A DNA stretch of 64,000 nt from Natronomonas gomsonensis. Its GTDB lineage: Archaea > Halobacteriota > Halobacteria > Halobacteriales > Haloarculaceae. Where the stretch lies: positions 1,426,001 to 1,490,000 of the forward strand of contig NZ_JACAWU010000002.1 in assembly GCF_013391635.1 (NCBI RefSeq), given 5' to 3'. The position numbers and the translations under genes were made by a program. Below the pieces are notes generated by a model, which was given only the letters and a program-made list of their open reading frames with translations, was not told where the DNA came from and made no database searches. Shown here piece after piece: positions 1 to 8,490 of this stretch (position 1 is its first letter; each line of letters opens with the position of its first letter).

Positions 1-29
1 TCGACAACAGCGACGAACTCATCTATTGA
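1..29 (+). CDS. 3' end of an upstream gene (partial)
   Basis: In the third forward frame the first bases read as an acidic peptide tail, DNSDELIY, followed by a TGA stop at 27-29. Nothing can be said about function. The reason to believe in it is context: a hairpin of the same family that directly follows the cdc48 and S19e stop codons begins three bases after this TGA, at the same spacing. The rest of the gene lies outside the window. Confidence 0.4.
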
Positions 30-31
30 AA

Positions 32-67
32 GTTTTTGCACGGCGCCCTGCGGGCGCCGGCAAAAAC
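32..67 (+). terminator. Post-stop hairpin, T5GCACGG family, copy 1
   Basis: A run of five T at 33-37 begins an outer arm TTTTTGC that pairs with GCAAAAA at 60-66. A bulged A and a CGG/CCG pair follow, then a perfect inner GC stem with a TGC loop. The same outer arms recur at 1732-1778 and 35091-35127 with different inner stems. Archaeal termination uses oligo-T, so a terminator role on either strand is likely but inferred. Confidence 0.6.
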
Positions 68-146
68 GTTCATGAAAAAGACACGTCGGGCCTCCCTCCG
101 GTCGGCCCTCGGTCCCGCGCGCCTGCGGCGCGCGGAGAACCGCTCG
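33..146 (+). repeat. Left copy of ~115-base inverted repeat
   Basis: It starts with the T5 hairpin and continues through a segment with TTCATGAAAAAGACACGTCG, GTCGGCCCTCGGTCCCGCGC, a second small GC palindrome and GAACCGCT. The reverse complement of the same order is at 1655-1778. Between copies the outer parts are nearly identical, while the interiors of both palindromes differ. No open frame in it looks coding. Confidence 0.7.
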
Positions 147-570
147 GTCGCTCCGCTCCCTCGCGGATGCTATCCAAAGGACCGAATCGGTCGATATAGG
201 GGATTCACATTCCGGCGGGAGATTCGAACCGTCCGTACTTTGATAGGAACGCGATGCGAGATACAGAGGATGTATGCAGCAGGGCGTTTGCTTCAGAGGA
301 GGCAAAATAGCAGTCAGCAATATACCCAGAATGTCGTGTTGTGTACAGAGGACATCCTCTCGGAGAGACCCGATGATCCCTCCGTCACCTGAGGTGGATG
401 AGAACCTCCCGGAAATGGAACTATGGCAGGTTCTTCACGACGAACCCATCCTCACGTACTGTCCTTGATCTCTCTGTTCCCGTCCGACGACCGACCTGCC
501 TGAGCCAAACTCACCACGGTCGCTCTGCAGTGACCCCCAGGATCCGAAGCTCCGCCCCGGACAGAGTTCG
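147..570. other. Gene-poor, lower-GC stretch; possible gene decay
   Basis: I see no convincing gene here. Base composition is less GC-rich than the rest of the window, and codon use in every frame is unlike the acidic proteins around it. The only protein-like segment is an acidic run at about 391-468 (forward frame, ending at the TGA at 466-468) that might be the tail of a decayed gene. No TATA box or start codon stands out for it. Confidence 0.4.
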
Positions 571-1248
571 TCATTCCAGTAGGCAGCAAGTGCAGCAAGG
601 CCCGGTGTACGGAATCACGCAAGCACAGCCCCATTGACGGCCATCGGAAAGGACGACCCAAGAACCTCTGGTATCTGGGTCCTCTTCGGTCCCGTGCGCC
701 CAGTAGACGCCGGAAACGCCGGTCGCGGCGTCCGCCGTGAACTCTCTTGGCTCCTCCACGGCGACGGTGACTGTCCCGGTCACTGCGTCGTCCCCCACGA
801 CGAGATCGGCCGTGGCCTCGAAGTCGCTGGGTTCCTCGCTTTCGAGCGTCGCCGCGCCCTCGGCATCGATTGCGCCGAGCATGATGGCGAGGCTTTGACC
901 ATCGTACAGGTGAACGACGATATCGTCGTCCGCTCCGGCGCCGATGTCGTCAAGGAAGGCGATGCCGATTGCCTCCCCGTCGTCGATCCAGCCGACGTAC
1001 GAGTTCTCCGCCCGCTGTGCCTGGAGAGTCCCAACCTCCGTCTCGGCCTCCAATGTGTCGAGGTCCAGTTCCATAGCGCCATCGTCCTCCGGGATGGCCG
1101 TGTCTGTACCCGGTGTGTCAGGCTCCGGCGAGCCGTCCTCGCTCATGCAGCCGGCCAGCCCGACCGTGCCCATTCCACCCGCACACGCGTTCAGGAGGGC
1201 TCGGCGGGAGATGACGTCCAATCGAGTAGATTCGGGAGTCGGTGACAT
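571..1248 (-). CDS. Tat-exported lipoprotein with cysteine-rich C-terminus, unknown function
   Basis: The 225-residue product starts at the ATG at 1248. The longer open frame upstream is basic and unlike a haloarchaeal protein. Residues 15-31 form a twin-arginine signal (SRRALL followed by a hydrophobic stretch), then a lipobox LAGC with Cys34, so it should be exported folded and lipid-anchored outside the membrane. Residues 40-70 are an acidic, Pro/Thr linker. A beta-rich domain follows, with one central segment rich in small residues. The last 18 residues hold six cysteines (208, 210, 218, 219, 221, 222), suited to a metal site or disulfides. I do not recognise the family. It stands alone between inverted repeats, which hints at an acquired gene. 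Confidence 0.75.
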   Translation of the reverse strand: MSPTPESTRLDVISRRALLNACAGGMGTVGLAGCMSEDGSPEPDTPGTDTAIPEDDGAMELDLDTLEAETEVGTLQAQRAENSYVGWIDDGEAIGIAFLDDIGAGADDDIVVHLYDGQSLAIMLGAIDAEGAATLESEEPSDFEATADLVVGDDAVTGTVTVAVEEPREFTADAATGVSGVYWAHGTEEDPDTRGSWVVLSDGRQWGCACVIPYTGPCCTCCLLE

Positions 1249-1654
1249 GGTGTAGTGTCTTTCCCCCGTAAGAGCCGAGACGGACACGACGGTGAAATAG
1301 CTACTTAGTGACTTCTCGTCACCTGTTGACGCTCCGGGTAGGCGGTGGCCGAGCTGCAGCTGCTGCAACTGCGGCGCTCGCTGCACGACGGAAGGGCTCG
1401 TAGTCGAATGTCCGGCACTCGCGGGCGCTACTGCAGTACTCCGCTTCAGCGACCACTCTCCGAATCATTCGCCAGTCGTTGGTGTTTGAACACCCTCCCT
1501 TTGCCACGCCGCTACCAATAATATCGGGACCCACAAAGCCCTCAGCGTTAACTGTACATCGCTACATAACACGCTATTCACCGAACAAACGCTGAAACAA
1601 ACAATCACTTCTCGATCGCATCCGCGAGAGGGGGTTCGATAGTACCCCCTCGAA
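1249..1654. other. Intergenic, no gene seen
   Basis: This separates the lipoprotein start from the right repeat copy. Short open frames exist on both strands, but they are basic or Ala/Arg-rich and not credible. Bases about 1300-1310 are AT-richer and could hold the lipoprotein promoter on the minus strand, but no clear TATA box lies 25-30 bases from the start. Confidence 0.4.
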
Positions 1655-1778
1655 GCGGTTCACCGCGCGAGCGAAGCGAGCGCGGGACCGAGGGCCGACC
1701 ATCGGGAGGCCCGACGTGTCTTTTTCATGAACGTTTTTGCCGGTAGACCGAGCGAAGCGAGGTCTACCGTGCAAAAAG
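1655..1778 (-). repeat. Right copy of ~115-base inverted repeat
   Basis: Reverse-complement partner of 33-146. Read on the minus strand it begins with the T5 hairpin just after the cdc48 stop, then the shared TTCATGAAAAAGACACGTCG block. A second palindrome follows whose flanks (CGCGC/GCGCG) match the left copy while its centre, built of GCTCGCTTCGCTCGC, does not. It ends at GAACCGC. Confidence 0.7.
1732..1778 (-). terminator. Post-stop hairpin, T5GCACGG family, copy 2 (after cdc48)
   Basis: On the minus strand the cdc48 TAG is followed by AACC and then TTTTTGCACGG. An inner stem TAGACC/GGTCTA has the loop TCGCTTCGCTC, and the closing arm is CCGGCAAAAACG. The outer stem is identical to copies 1 and 3; the inner stem is unrelated but fully paired, so pairing rather than sequence is conserved. 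It probably ends cdc48 transcripts. Confidence 0.6.
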
Positions 1779-1781
1779 GTT

Positions 1782-4004
1782 CTATTGGAAACCGATGCGG
1801 CCGCCCTGTCGATGGCCGGTTTCGGCGCCGCCACCGCGGAACTCGTCTTCGACCTGTTCGTAGTACTCCCGAATGTCGTCGGTGATGGTCGGTCGGACCG
1901 ACTCCAGGGCCTGTCGGAAGTGTCGCATCTCGACGGCTTCGGCGTCGTCGTCCTCCCGAAGCGCCTGAATCGCCGCCTCACGGCCGATGGATTCGAGGTC
2001 GGAGCCGACGTAGCCCTCGGTGATCTCGGCGAGTTCACGGAGGCTCACGTCCGGCGACAGCGGCGTGTCCTTGGTGTGGATACGGAGAATCTGCTCTCGG
2101 CCCTCCACGTCCGGTTCACCAATCATCACGAGCCGGTCGAAGCGCCCACTCCGGATGAGCGCGGGGTCTATCATGTCCGGGCGGTTCGTCGCCCCGATGA
2201 CCATCACGTCGCCCATCTCTTCGAGGCCGTCCAACTCCGTCAGCAGTTGGTTGACGACACGCTCGGAGACGTTCGACCCGGTGTCGCTGCCGCGGCCCGG
2301 CGCGAGACTGTCGAGCTCGTCGAAGAAGATGACGGTCGGCGCGACCTGACGCGCCTTCCGGAAGGTCTGTCGGATGGCCTTCTCCGATTCGCCGACCCAC
2401 TTCGACAGCAGTTGCGGACCGCGCACCGAAATGAAGTTGGCGTTCGTCTCGTTTGCGACGGCTTTCGCCATCAGCGTCTTGCCGGTGCCGGGCGGGCCGT
2501 ACAGCAGCACACCTTTCGGCGGTTCGACGCCCATCCGCTGGAACTTCTCGGGGGAGTTCATCGGCCACTCGATGGACTCTTTGACCTGTCCTTTCGCTTC
2601 GTTGAGGCCGCCCACGTCGTCCCACGATATCTTGGGGAGTTCGACCAGGACTTCCCGCATCGCCGATGGGTCGACCTCGTTGAGCGCGCCGCGGAAGTCG
2701 TCGCGTTTGATTATCATCCGGTCGATGAGACTCGGCGGGATGTCCTCCTCGTCGAGGTCGATTTCGGGGAGGTAGCGGCGGAGCGCCTTCATCGCCGCTT
2801 CCTTCGTCAGCGACTCGATGTCGGCGCCGACGAAGCCGTGAGTCTCGTCGGCCATGTGGTCCAGACTCACGTCGTCAGCCAGCGGCATTCCGCGGGTGTG
2901 AATCTGCAGTATTTCCTTCCGCCCCGTCTCGTCGGGGACGCCGATTTCGATTTCGCGGTCGAAACGGCCCGGCCGACGCAGGGCGGGGTCGACCGAATCG
3001 ACGCGGTTCGTCGCCGCGATGACGATGACCTGCCCGCGCGATTCCAGTCCGTCCATCATCGTCAGCAGTTGGGCGACGACACGGCGCTCGACCTCGCCGG
3101 TGACGTCCTCGCGTTTCGGCGCGATGGAGTCGAGTTCGTCGATGAAGATGATGGAAGGTGACTCCTCGGTGGCGTCCTCGAATATCTCCCGCAGTTGTTG
3201 TTCGGACTCGCCGTAGTACTTCGAGATGATTTCCGGGCCGGCAATCGAGAAGAACGAGGCGCTGGTCTCGTTTGCGACGGCCTTCGCCAGCAGGGTCTTA
3301 CCGGTGCCGGGCGGGCCGTGGAGCAACACCCCCTGTGGCGGCTCGATACCCAGTTTCTTGAAAATCTGGGGGTGTTTCATCGGCAGTTCGACCATCTCGC
3401 GGACCCGCTGGATCTCGTTTTGTAGGCCGCCGATGTCCTCGTAGGTGATGCCGCCACCGGTCTTCTCGAAGCCCGAAATCGGCTCCTCGCGGAGTTCGAC
3501 CTCGGTGTCCTCGGTGATGAGACAGACGCCGTCGGGGTCCGTTTCGACGGCGATAAGCGGAATCGCCTGCCCCGGCGAGCGCATGAACGGATGGTTCGTC
3601 GAACTCATCACGGGGACGATGTCGCGTTCGACGACCGGCCGCTTCAGTATCTGCCGTTTGACCATCCCCGCGGCGTCGGAGCCGAACTGCACCGATGCCT
3701 CCTCCGGCGGCGCGAGGACGAGTTTGTCCGCCTTCGTCGCCTCGGCCTTCCGGATGGTGACGCGCTCGCCGATGCCCACGTCGGCGTTCTGGCGGGTGAA
3801 CCCGTCGATGCGCACCGTGTCGGTGTTCCAGTCCTGCCGGTCGGCACGCCACACCTTCGCCGCAGTGGTGTCGGCACCCTCGATTTCGATGATGTCTCCC
3901 GGCGACAGCTTCAGATGCAAAAGCGTGTCCGGGTCGAGTCGCGCGATGCCCCGACCCGAGTCGTTCGGGTAGGCCTTGGCGACCTCTAGTTGAACCTCGT
4001 TCAT
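1782..4004 (-). CDS. cdc48: Cdc48/p97-type AAA+ ATPase
   Basis: This 740-residue protein is an ATP-driven unfoldase of the Cdc48/VCP family, which extracts and unfolds proteins in the cytosol and in archaea can feed the proteasome. An N-terminal double-psi-barrel-type domain (about 1-180) is followed by two AAA modules. D1 has the Walker A motif GPPGTGKT at 230-237 and the Walker B motif FIDE near 287-290. D2 has GPPGTGKT at 503-510 and FFDE near 560-563. Length and order are those of the family. The ATG at 4004 gives the conserved [12 protein letters not shown] start; the longer frame adds a basic stretch with no support. It lies 73 bases downstream of the alcohol dehydrogenase on the same strand. 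A second AAA ATPase tied to proteolysis (PAN) is at 47821-49038. Confidence 0.96.
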   Translation of the reverse strand: MNEVQLEVAKAYPNDSGRGIARLDPDTLLHLKLSPGDIIEIEGADTTAAKVWRADRQDWNTDTVRIDGFTRQNADVGIGERVTIRKAEATKADKLVLAPPEEASVQFGSDAAGMVKRQILKRPVVERDIVPVMSSTNHPFMRSPGQAIPLIAVETDPDGVCLITEDTEVELREEPISGFEKTGGGITYEDIGGLQNEIQRVREMVELPMKHPQIFKKLGIEPPQGVLLHGPPGTGKTLLAKAVANETSASFFSIAGPEIISKYYGESEQQLREIFEDATEESPSIIFIDELDSIAPKREDVTGEVERRVVAQLLTMMDGLESRGQVIVIAATNRVDSVDPALRRPGRFDREIEIGVPDETGRKEILQIHTRGMPLADDVSLDHMADETHGFVGADIESLTKEAAMKALRRYLPEIDLDEEDIPPSLIDRMIIKRDDFRGALNEVDPSAMREVLVELPKISWDDVGGLNEAKGQVKESIEWPMNSPEKFQRMGVEPPKGVLLYGPPGTGKTLMAKAVANETNANFISVRGPQLLSKWVGESEKAIRQTFRKARQVAPTVIFFDELDSLAPGRGSDTGSNVSERVVNQLLTELDGLEEMGDVMVIGATNRPDMIDPALIRSGRFDRLVMIGEPDVEGREQILRIHTKDTPLSPDVSLRELAEITEGYVGSDLESIGREAAIQALREDDDAEAVEMRHFRQALESVRPTITDDIREYYEQVEDEFRGGGAETGHRQGGRIGFQ

Positions 4005-4077
4005 CCTGATACGTGAATTCGGGTCGCGCCGGAGATATGCTTTTTGCTGCCACGCCACCCAACGGCTACCTCTCAGC

Positions 4078-5124
4078 TCACTCCTGTGGCTTCACCAACA
4101 CCTTGATTGCCTCCCGGTCGTCCATCGCGCGGTAGCCGTCCGGAACGCCGTCCATACCGACCGTCTTCGTGAAAATCGGCGAGGGGTCGAGCGTCCCCTG
4201 CAGCACGTCGGCCATCAACTCCTCGGCGTAGGCCCGGACCGGCGCGACGCCGCCCCGAAGCGAGATGTTCGCTCCGAACATCGAATGGAGGTTCATCCCC
4301 TCCTCCTCGACGCCGAGCGGAACGCCGACGTAGCCGATGGTGCCGCCCGGACGACAGACCTCGATTGCGGTCTCCATCGACGACGCCGCGCCGACACACT
4401 CCAGGACGTGGTTCGAGCCGCCGTAGGTGAGTTCGCGGGCGCTGTCGATGGCTTCCTCGCCCCGCGCCGAGATGGTTTCGGTCGCACCGAATGACTCGGC
4501 GAGTTCGAGTCGGTCCTCGTGGTGACCCATCGCGACGATGCGCTCGGCGCCGAGTCGACCGGCGGCGAGGACGGCACACAGTCCGACCGCGCCGTCGCCG
4601 ACGACGACGCAGGTGTCACCCGCCTCGACGCCGGCGCTGACCGCGGCGTGGTGGCCCGTCCCCATCACGTCGGTCAGCGGAAGCAGTGGCTGCAGCGTCT
4701 CCTCGTCGTCCGCGTGTCGGTCCGGAACCCGAACGAGCGTCCCGTCGGCGTGTGGTGACCGGACGTACTCGCCCTGTGCGCCACCGTTGTCGCCGCTCCA
4801 GGAGTCGCCGTTCCGACAGGAGGTGTGGAGTCCCTTCCGGCAGAACTCACACTCCCCGCAGCTGACGACGAACGGCGCGAACACGCGGTCACCCGGTTCG
4901 ACCGACCGCACGTCCTCGCCCACTTCCTCGACGATACCCATCGGTTCGTGGCCGACCCGGGAGTTCTCCTCGCGGTCACGCTGACCGCGGTAGAACCACA
5001 AATCGGAGCCACAGACGGCGGTGTGAGTGACCCGGACGATGGCGTCGGTCGGCTCCTCGATTTCGGGTTTCGGCACCTCCTCGACTGTGATGTCTCCCGC
5101 TCCACGATAGATAGCAGCGCGCAT
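4078..5124 (-). CDS. Zinc-dependent alcohol dehydrogenase family protein
   Basis: A 348-residue medium-chain dehydrogenase that would oxidise an alcohol or reduce a carbonyl with NAD(P); the substrate cannot be read from sequence. Cys38 and the GHE motif (His59, Glu60) match the catalytic zinc site. Cys89, 92, 95 and 103 form the structural zinc lobe. A Rossmann fold with VVGDGAVGL lies mid-protein. The ATG at 5124 is supported by CTTTATG on the minus strand, 24-30 bases upstream, as expected for a leaderless gene. It is divergent from larC across 74 bases. Confidence 0.9.
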   Translation of the reverse strand: MRAAIYRGAGDITVEEVPKPEIEEPTDAIVRVTHTAVCGSDLWFYRGQRDREENSRVGHEPMGIVEEVGEDVRSVEPGDRVFAPFVVSCGECEFCRKGLHTSCRNGDSWSGDNGGAQGEYVRSPHADGTLVRVPDRHADDEETLQPLLPLTDVMGTGHHAAVSAGVEAGDTCVVVGDGAVGLCAVLAAGRLGAERIVAMGHHEDRLELAESFGATETISARGEEAIDSARELTYGGSNHVLECVGAASSMETAIEVCRPGGTIGYVGVPLGVEEEGMNLHSMFGANISLRGGVAPVRAYAEELMADVLQGTLDPSPIFTKTVGMDGVPDGYRAMDDREAIKVLVKPQE

Positions 5125-5147
5125 ACGACACCCACGGACTGCGCCCG

Positions 5148-5154
5148 CATAAAG
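5148..5154 (-). promoter_or_regulatory. TATA-like box of the alcohol dehydrogenase gene
   Basis: CTTTATG on the minus strand lies 24-30 bases before the ATG at 5124. That is the spacing of a leaderless haloarchaeal promoter, and it supports this start over the longer frame. Confidence 0.55.
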
Positions 5155-5198
5155 CGTGTACCACACCACTTTTCGCCTCGCACGACCGACGTATTCGC

Positions 5199-6518
5199 AT
5201 GAAAACGCTCGCCTTCGACGGCCGAACAGGGGCAAGCGGTGACATGCTCCTCGGCGCGCTGGTGGCGGCCGGCGCCGACTCCGAGGTGCTCTCGCCCATC
5301 GAAGACGTACTCGACGTGACCTACCGCATCGGCGAGACGACGAAGAACGGTATCCGAGCGACGACGGTCGACGTGTTGGTGGACGGCGACGGCCACGAAC
5401 ACGCCGACCATGCTCACGAACACGAACATGGCCACGACCATGGCGACGGCCACGAACATGCCGACCATGCTCACGACCACGAACATAGCCACGACCACAC
5501 CCACGCCGAGGGCCACGGCCCGAACCGGACCTACGCGGAGTGTCGGGACATCGTCGGCGAGATGGGTCTTCCAGAGGCCGTCGAAGCCGACGCCACGGCG
5601 GTATTCCGGCTGCTCGGCGAAGCTGAATCCCGAGTCCACGGAACCGACCTCGAAGAGACGCACTTCCACGAGGTGGGGGCCGACGACGCCATCGCCGACA
5701 TCGTCGGGGCGGCGCTGCTGTTCGACGACCTCGACGCCGACCGCGTGGTGACGACGCCGGTCGCCGTGGGCGGTGGTGAGGCGTCGATGAGCCACGGCGT
5801 CTACCCGGTGCCGACGCCGGCCGTGACCTACATCGCCGAGGCGGCGTCGTGGGAACTACACGGCGGACCCCTCGACGAGGAACTTCTCACACCCACGGGG
5901 GCGGCGATTCTTGCACACTTCGCCGAAGGCGTCGACTCGCTGCCACCGATGGACATCGACAGTGGTGGCTACGGAGCCGGCAGCAAGTCCTTCGAGGACC
6001 ACCCGAACGTCCTCCGGGCAATGGTCGGCAACTCCAGCGGCGGCCTGAAGCGCGACGACATCCGCGTGCTGGAGACGAACCTCGACGACGCGAGTCCCGA
6101 GATGCTGGGCGGGCTCCAGGAAACGCTGACCGACGCCGGCGCACGGGACGTGACGGTCGTTCCGGCGACGATGAAGAAATCCCGGCCCGGCCATCTCGTG
6201 AAAGTCATCGTCAAGCCCGATGACGTGGCGTCGGTCGCGAGACGACTCGCCGAGGAGACGGGAACGCTCGGTATCCGCGAGACGGCGGCGGGCCACCGCT
6301 GGATAGCCGGGCGGTCCTTCGAGACGGTCGAACTCGACATCGGCGACGAGACGTTCGGCGTGACGGTGAAAATCGCGGCCGACGACGCGGGCGAGGTGTA
6401 CGACGTGAGCGCCGAGTACGACGACGCCGCGGCGGTCGCTGACGCCACCGACCTCGCGATTCGAGATGTCGTTCGCCGTGCCGAGACCGCATATCGACAG
6501 GAGTACGACACGCAATAA
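5199..6518 (+). CDS. larC: LarC-type nickel insertion protein
   Basis: LarC uses CTP to insert nickel into pyridinium-3,5-bisthiocarboxylic acid mononucleotide, making the nickel-pincer cofactor of lactate racemase and relatives. The 439-residue product opens with the family signature DGRTGASGDMLLGAL (residues 7-21). It keeps the LETNLDD segment and the C-terminal KKSRPGH region (near residue 325). Residues about 65-108 are an extremely His/Asp/Glu-rich insert of near-tandem HEH/HDH units, a common metal-binding insert in LarC but here visibly duplicated at the DNA level. Other lar genes (larB, larE) or a racemase are not in this window. Confidence 0.92.
   Translation: MKTLAFDGRTGASGDMLLGALVAAGADSEVLSPIEDVLDVTYRIGETTKNGIRATTVDVLVDGDGHEHADHAHEHEHGHDHGDGHEHADHAHDHEHSHDHTHAEGHGPNRTYAECRDIVGEMGLPEAVEADATAVFRLLGEAESRVHGTDLEETHFHEVGADDAIADIVGAALLFDDLDADRVVTTPVAVGGGEASMSHGVYPVPTPAVTYIAEAASWELHGGPLDEELLTPTGAAILAHFAEGVDSLPPMDIDSGGYGAGSKSFEDHPNVLRAMVGNSSGGLKRDDIRVLETNLDDASPEMLGGLQETLTDAGARDVTVVPATMKKSRPGHLVKVIVKPDDVASVARRLAEETGTLGIRETAAGHRWIAGRSFETVELDIGDETFGVTVKIAADDAGEVYDVSAEYDDAAAVADATDLAIRDVVRRAETAYRQEYDTQ
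5394..5520 (+). repeat. Tandem DNA repeat coding the LarC histidine-rich insert
   Basis: About 60 bases built from GGCCACGAACA, GCCGACCATGCTCACGA and CACGACCATGGC-type units occur twice with few changes, and shorter sub-repeats lie inside. All changes keep the frame, so unequal crossing-over can lengthen or shorten the metal-binding loop without breaking larC. Confidence 0.7.
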
Positions 6519-6527
6519 GACGGCGTC

Positions 6528-7250
6528 TCAACGCTTTCGGTGTCGCTGCAGGGCTTCCTCCATCGTCAACTCGCCGACAGCGACCCGTCTGGCGAGTTCC
6601 TCGTCGATGGTGCGGCCGTCGTCGCTCCGTCGCCGCGAACGGTTCTTGATGAGTTGGATTTCGCCGGCCGTCGGTTCGATGTCCCGACTCTCGATTCGCT
6701 CGCCGTCGAGTCGCGCGATGTTGACCGCGGCCAGCACGTCACCCATGCCGCGTGCGCCGGTCCCGAGATACGGCGTCGTCCCCGTCTCGTCGACGAGTTC
6801 GACCGGCACGCCGTCGAGGGCCTCGATTATTTTCGTTCCCTGCAATCGCGCGCCGTCACCGATTCGGATCAGCGGGTCGGGCGCCTCGGCGACTTCCTCG
6901 GCGACGACCGCCGCGGCCTCGTCGGCCGGCACCTGAAACGCGGCGACGACCGTCTCACCCGAGAGGACGGCGATCCCGGGGCGGTCACCGGGGTCGATGC
7001 CGACGACGGTTTGGCCGCCGTCGCCACGGAGAATCGCCAGCGCCGCGTCGACCGCACGGCGAGGGTCGTCCGGCGTCGCCCGAACCGTCTCCACGTCGGG
7101 GTGTTCGTCCTCGGGACCGACGATGGCGACGCGAGCCGCCTCCGGAAGCGACTGGCCGGGTTCTAGCGTGGTGAACTCGACGCCCCGGTCACGGAGCTCG
7201 CCGACGACGCCGTGGTACACCTCGAAATCGTCCGTGGCGACGACAATCAC
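6528..7250 (-). CDS. Conserved haloarchaeal protein with RNase H-like fold
   Basis: A 240-residue protein. The N-terminal 75 residues look like a small alpha/beta domain. From residue 82 the segment VVGIDPGDRPGIAVL, with Asp86, resembles the first strand of RuvC/Holliday-resolvase-like RNase H folds. The C-terminus (about 195-240) is basic and helical. No activity should be assumed, because the other catalytic acids are not clear. It follows the prepilin peptidase by 37 bases on the same strand and may be co-transcribed with it. Confidence 0.7.
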   Translation of the reverse strand: MIVVATDDFEVYHGVVGELRDRGVEFTTLEPGQSLPEAARVAIVGPEDEHPDVETVRATPDDPRRAVDAALAILRGDGGQTVVGIDPGDRPGIAVLSGETVVAAFQVPADEAAAVVAEEVAEAPDPLIRIGDGARLQGTKIIEALDGVPVELVDETGTTPYLGTGARGMGDVLAAVNIARLDGERIESRDIEPTAGEIQLIKNRSRRRSDDGRTIDEELARRVAVGELTMEEALQRHRKR

Positions 7251-7287
7251 GGCCGAGAGTTCGCCTGCGGGGGCTTAAGCCCGACGC

Positions 7288-8328
7288 CTACGCCGCCCCG
7301 AAGAGCCCGAGGAGGACGAACAGCAAATCGCCGAACGTGAGCGCGAGGAGCAAACCGACGAACATCGGGACGATGAACGGGACGCCGGGGGTAATCCACA
7401 CCGACTCGCGGTCCGGTTCGGTGAGCACCTCGAGTCCCCCCCGAAGTTCCTCGGGCGTCGTCCCGTAGGCGCTGTGTTCTTCGAGGAACCGTTCGGCGCC
7501 CCACGCGTCGAACGGCCGAATCGCCGCCTCGGAGGAATCGAATCGGTCGGCGACGACGCCCCCACCGTCGGTCAACGCGCGCTCGTCGACCTCGATAGAG
7601 CCATCGCCGGGGTCGTTGCGTTCGGTCGGGAGGGGGTGCCGATACCGGTCGGGGGTCGTCCGAACCGCCTCGAAGGAGACGCCGCGCCAGCGGAGATACA
7701 TCCGGAGCGCGTCGATGTCGAGTCCCTGGCGGGTGAACCCCTCGGGCGTTTCGAGCAGACGGCCGTACTCCGAGAGGATGTCGTCGATTTCGACGGCGCG
7801 GCCGATGAACATCGCGGGCGTGAACGCGCCTCGGAGCGCGTTCACCCCGGCGAGGAAGAAGGGATAGGCGAGACCGACGAGAACGGTGTTCGAGAGGATG
7901 CTCAGCGAGAAGACGCCGAGGGGCGGTTGGTTTCCGGACGGCGGATACACGCCCGTCCCGACGAAAAACGCCGGGTAGACGGGCAACAGCAGCGAAAGCG
8001 TCATGATGGCTTTGGCATCCGCGCCGCCGAAGCCGCCGAGTCGCCAGAAGATGTACCCGAGCGGCGCAACGAGACCGACCGAGAGGACGACCTGTACCGC
8101 GAAGCGTCGCTGTTCGAAGGCGGCGGCGTCGGCCACGAGCCAGCCGTCCCACGCCAGCGCGACGAGGCCGGCGACGGCGAGGGGCAGCCACGTCCGGTTC
8201 GGGACACGCCGGGTTTCGATGTCGCGGTAGGCGGCCCACCCGAACACCGGAACGGCCAGCAGTCGGATGATGTCGGGCCCGGTCGCGAAATCGAAGAGCA
8301 GCGACGACACGTAGGGGAGTGTGTCCAC
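7288..8328 (-). CDS. pibD: Archaeal prepilin/preflagellin peptidase (PibD/FlaK type)
   Basis: This aspartyl membrane protease cleaves class III signal peptides of archaellins and type IV pilins. The 346-residue product has six or so membrane helices. Catalytic aspartates are Asp36 in YRDIETRRVPN and Asp104 in GGADAK, the GxHyD motif of haloarchaeal PibD (hydrophobic residue before Asp). A large soluble insert (about 190-305) separates the last helices. A GTG at 8328, preceded by GAGG, places the two Asp where the family has them. An in-frame GTG at 8349 would add seven residues. Its likely substrates include pilins served by the PilC/PilB pair at 61227-64000. Confidence 0.85.
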   Translation of the reverse strand: MDTLPYVSSLLFDFATGPDIIRLLAVPVFGWAAYRDIETRRVPNRTWLPLAVAGLVALAWDGWLVADAAAFEQRRFAVQVVLSVGLVAPLGYIFWRLGGFGGADAKAIMTLSLLLPVYPAFFVGTGVYPPSGNQPPLGVFSLSILSNTVLVGLAYPFFLAGVNALRGAFTPAMFIGRAVEIDDILSEYGRLLETPEGFTRQGLDIDALRMYLRWRGVSFEAVRTTPDRYRHPLPTERNDPGDGSIEVDERALTDGGGVVADRFDSSEAAIRPFDAWGAERFLEEHSAYGTTPEELRGGLEVLTEPDRESVWITPGVPFIVPMFVGLLLALTFGDLLFVLLGLFGAA

Positions 8329-8490
8329 ATCCCTCTTAAACGCAAGCACTCTTTGCCGACCGTAGCTGAAGGACTTTATTGCCGCATATCCACCTCATTT
8401 TCGAACGTTCGTTCACTATTTTGCCCACAGAATACGCCCGATAGGGAAAGTATATCCCCGACGGTTGACTATCGATGACCGAACAGGGTC

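Noticed and set aside
391-468. Tail of a decayed gene ending VLHDEPILTYCP
   Set aside because: Protein-like by eye, but no start, no promoter and no second conserved block, so it was left as a note.
571-1248. Halocin C8-like precursor
   Set aside because: Tat signal and C-terminal cysteines invite the comparison, but the cysteine segment is only about 18 residues, the lipobox argues for a membrane anchor, and no partner genes are present.
1319-1534. Minus-strand 71-codon frame before the lipoprotein gene
   Set aside because: Ala/Arg-rich, no promoter, no domain.
1737-3161. Long open frame on the plus strand opposite cdc48
   Set aside because: It is the antisense of a certain gene. Its product is Arg/Val/His-rich and not haloarchaeal in composition; such shadows are normal at this GC content.
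5394-5520. CRISPR-like or minisatellite array
   Set aside because: The repeat is coding and in frame inside larC, and the units are not separated by unique spacers.
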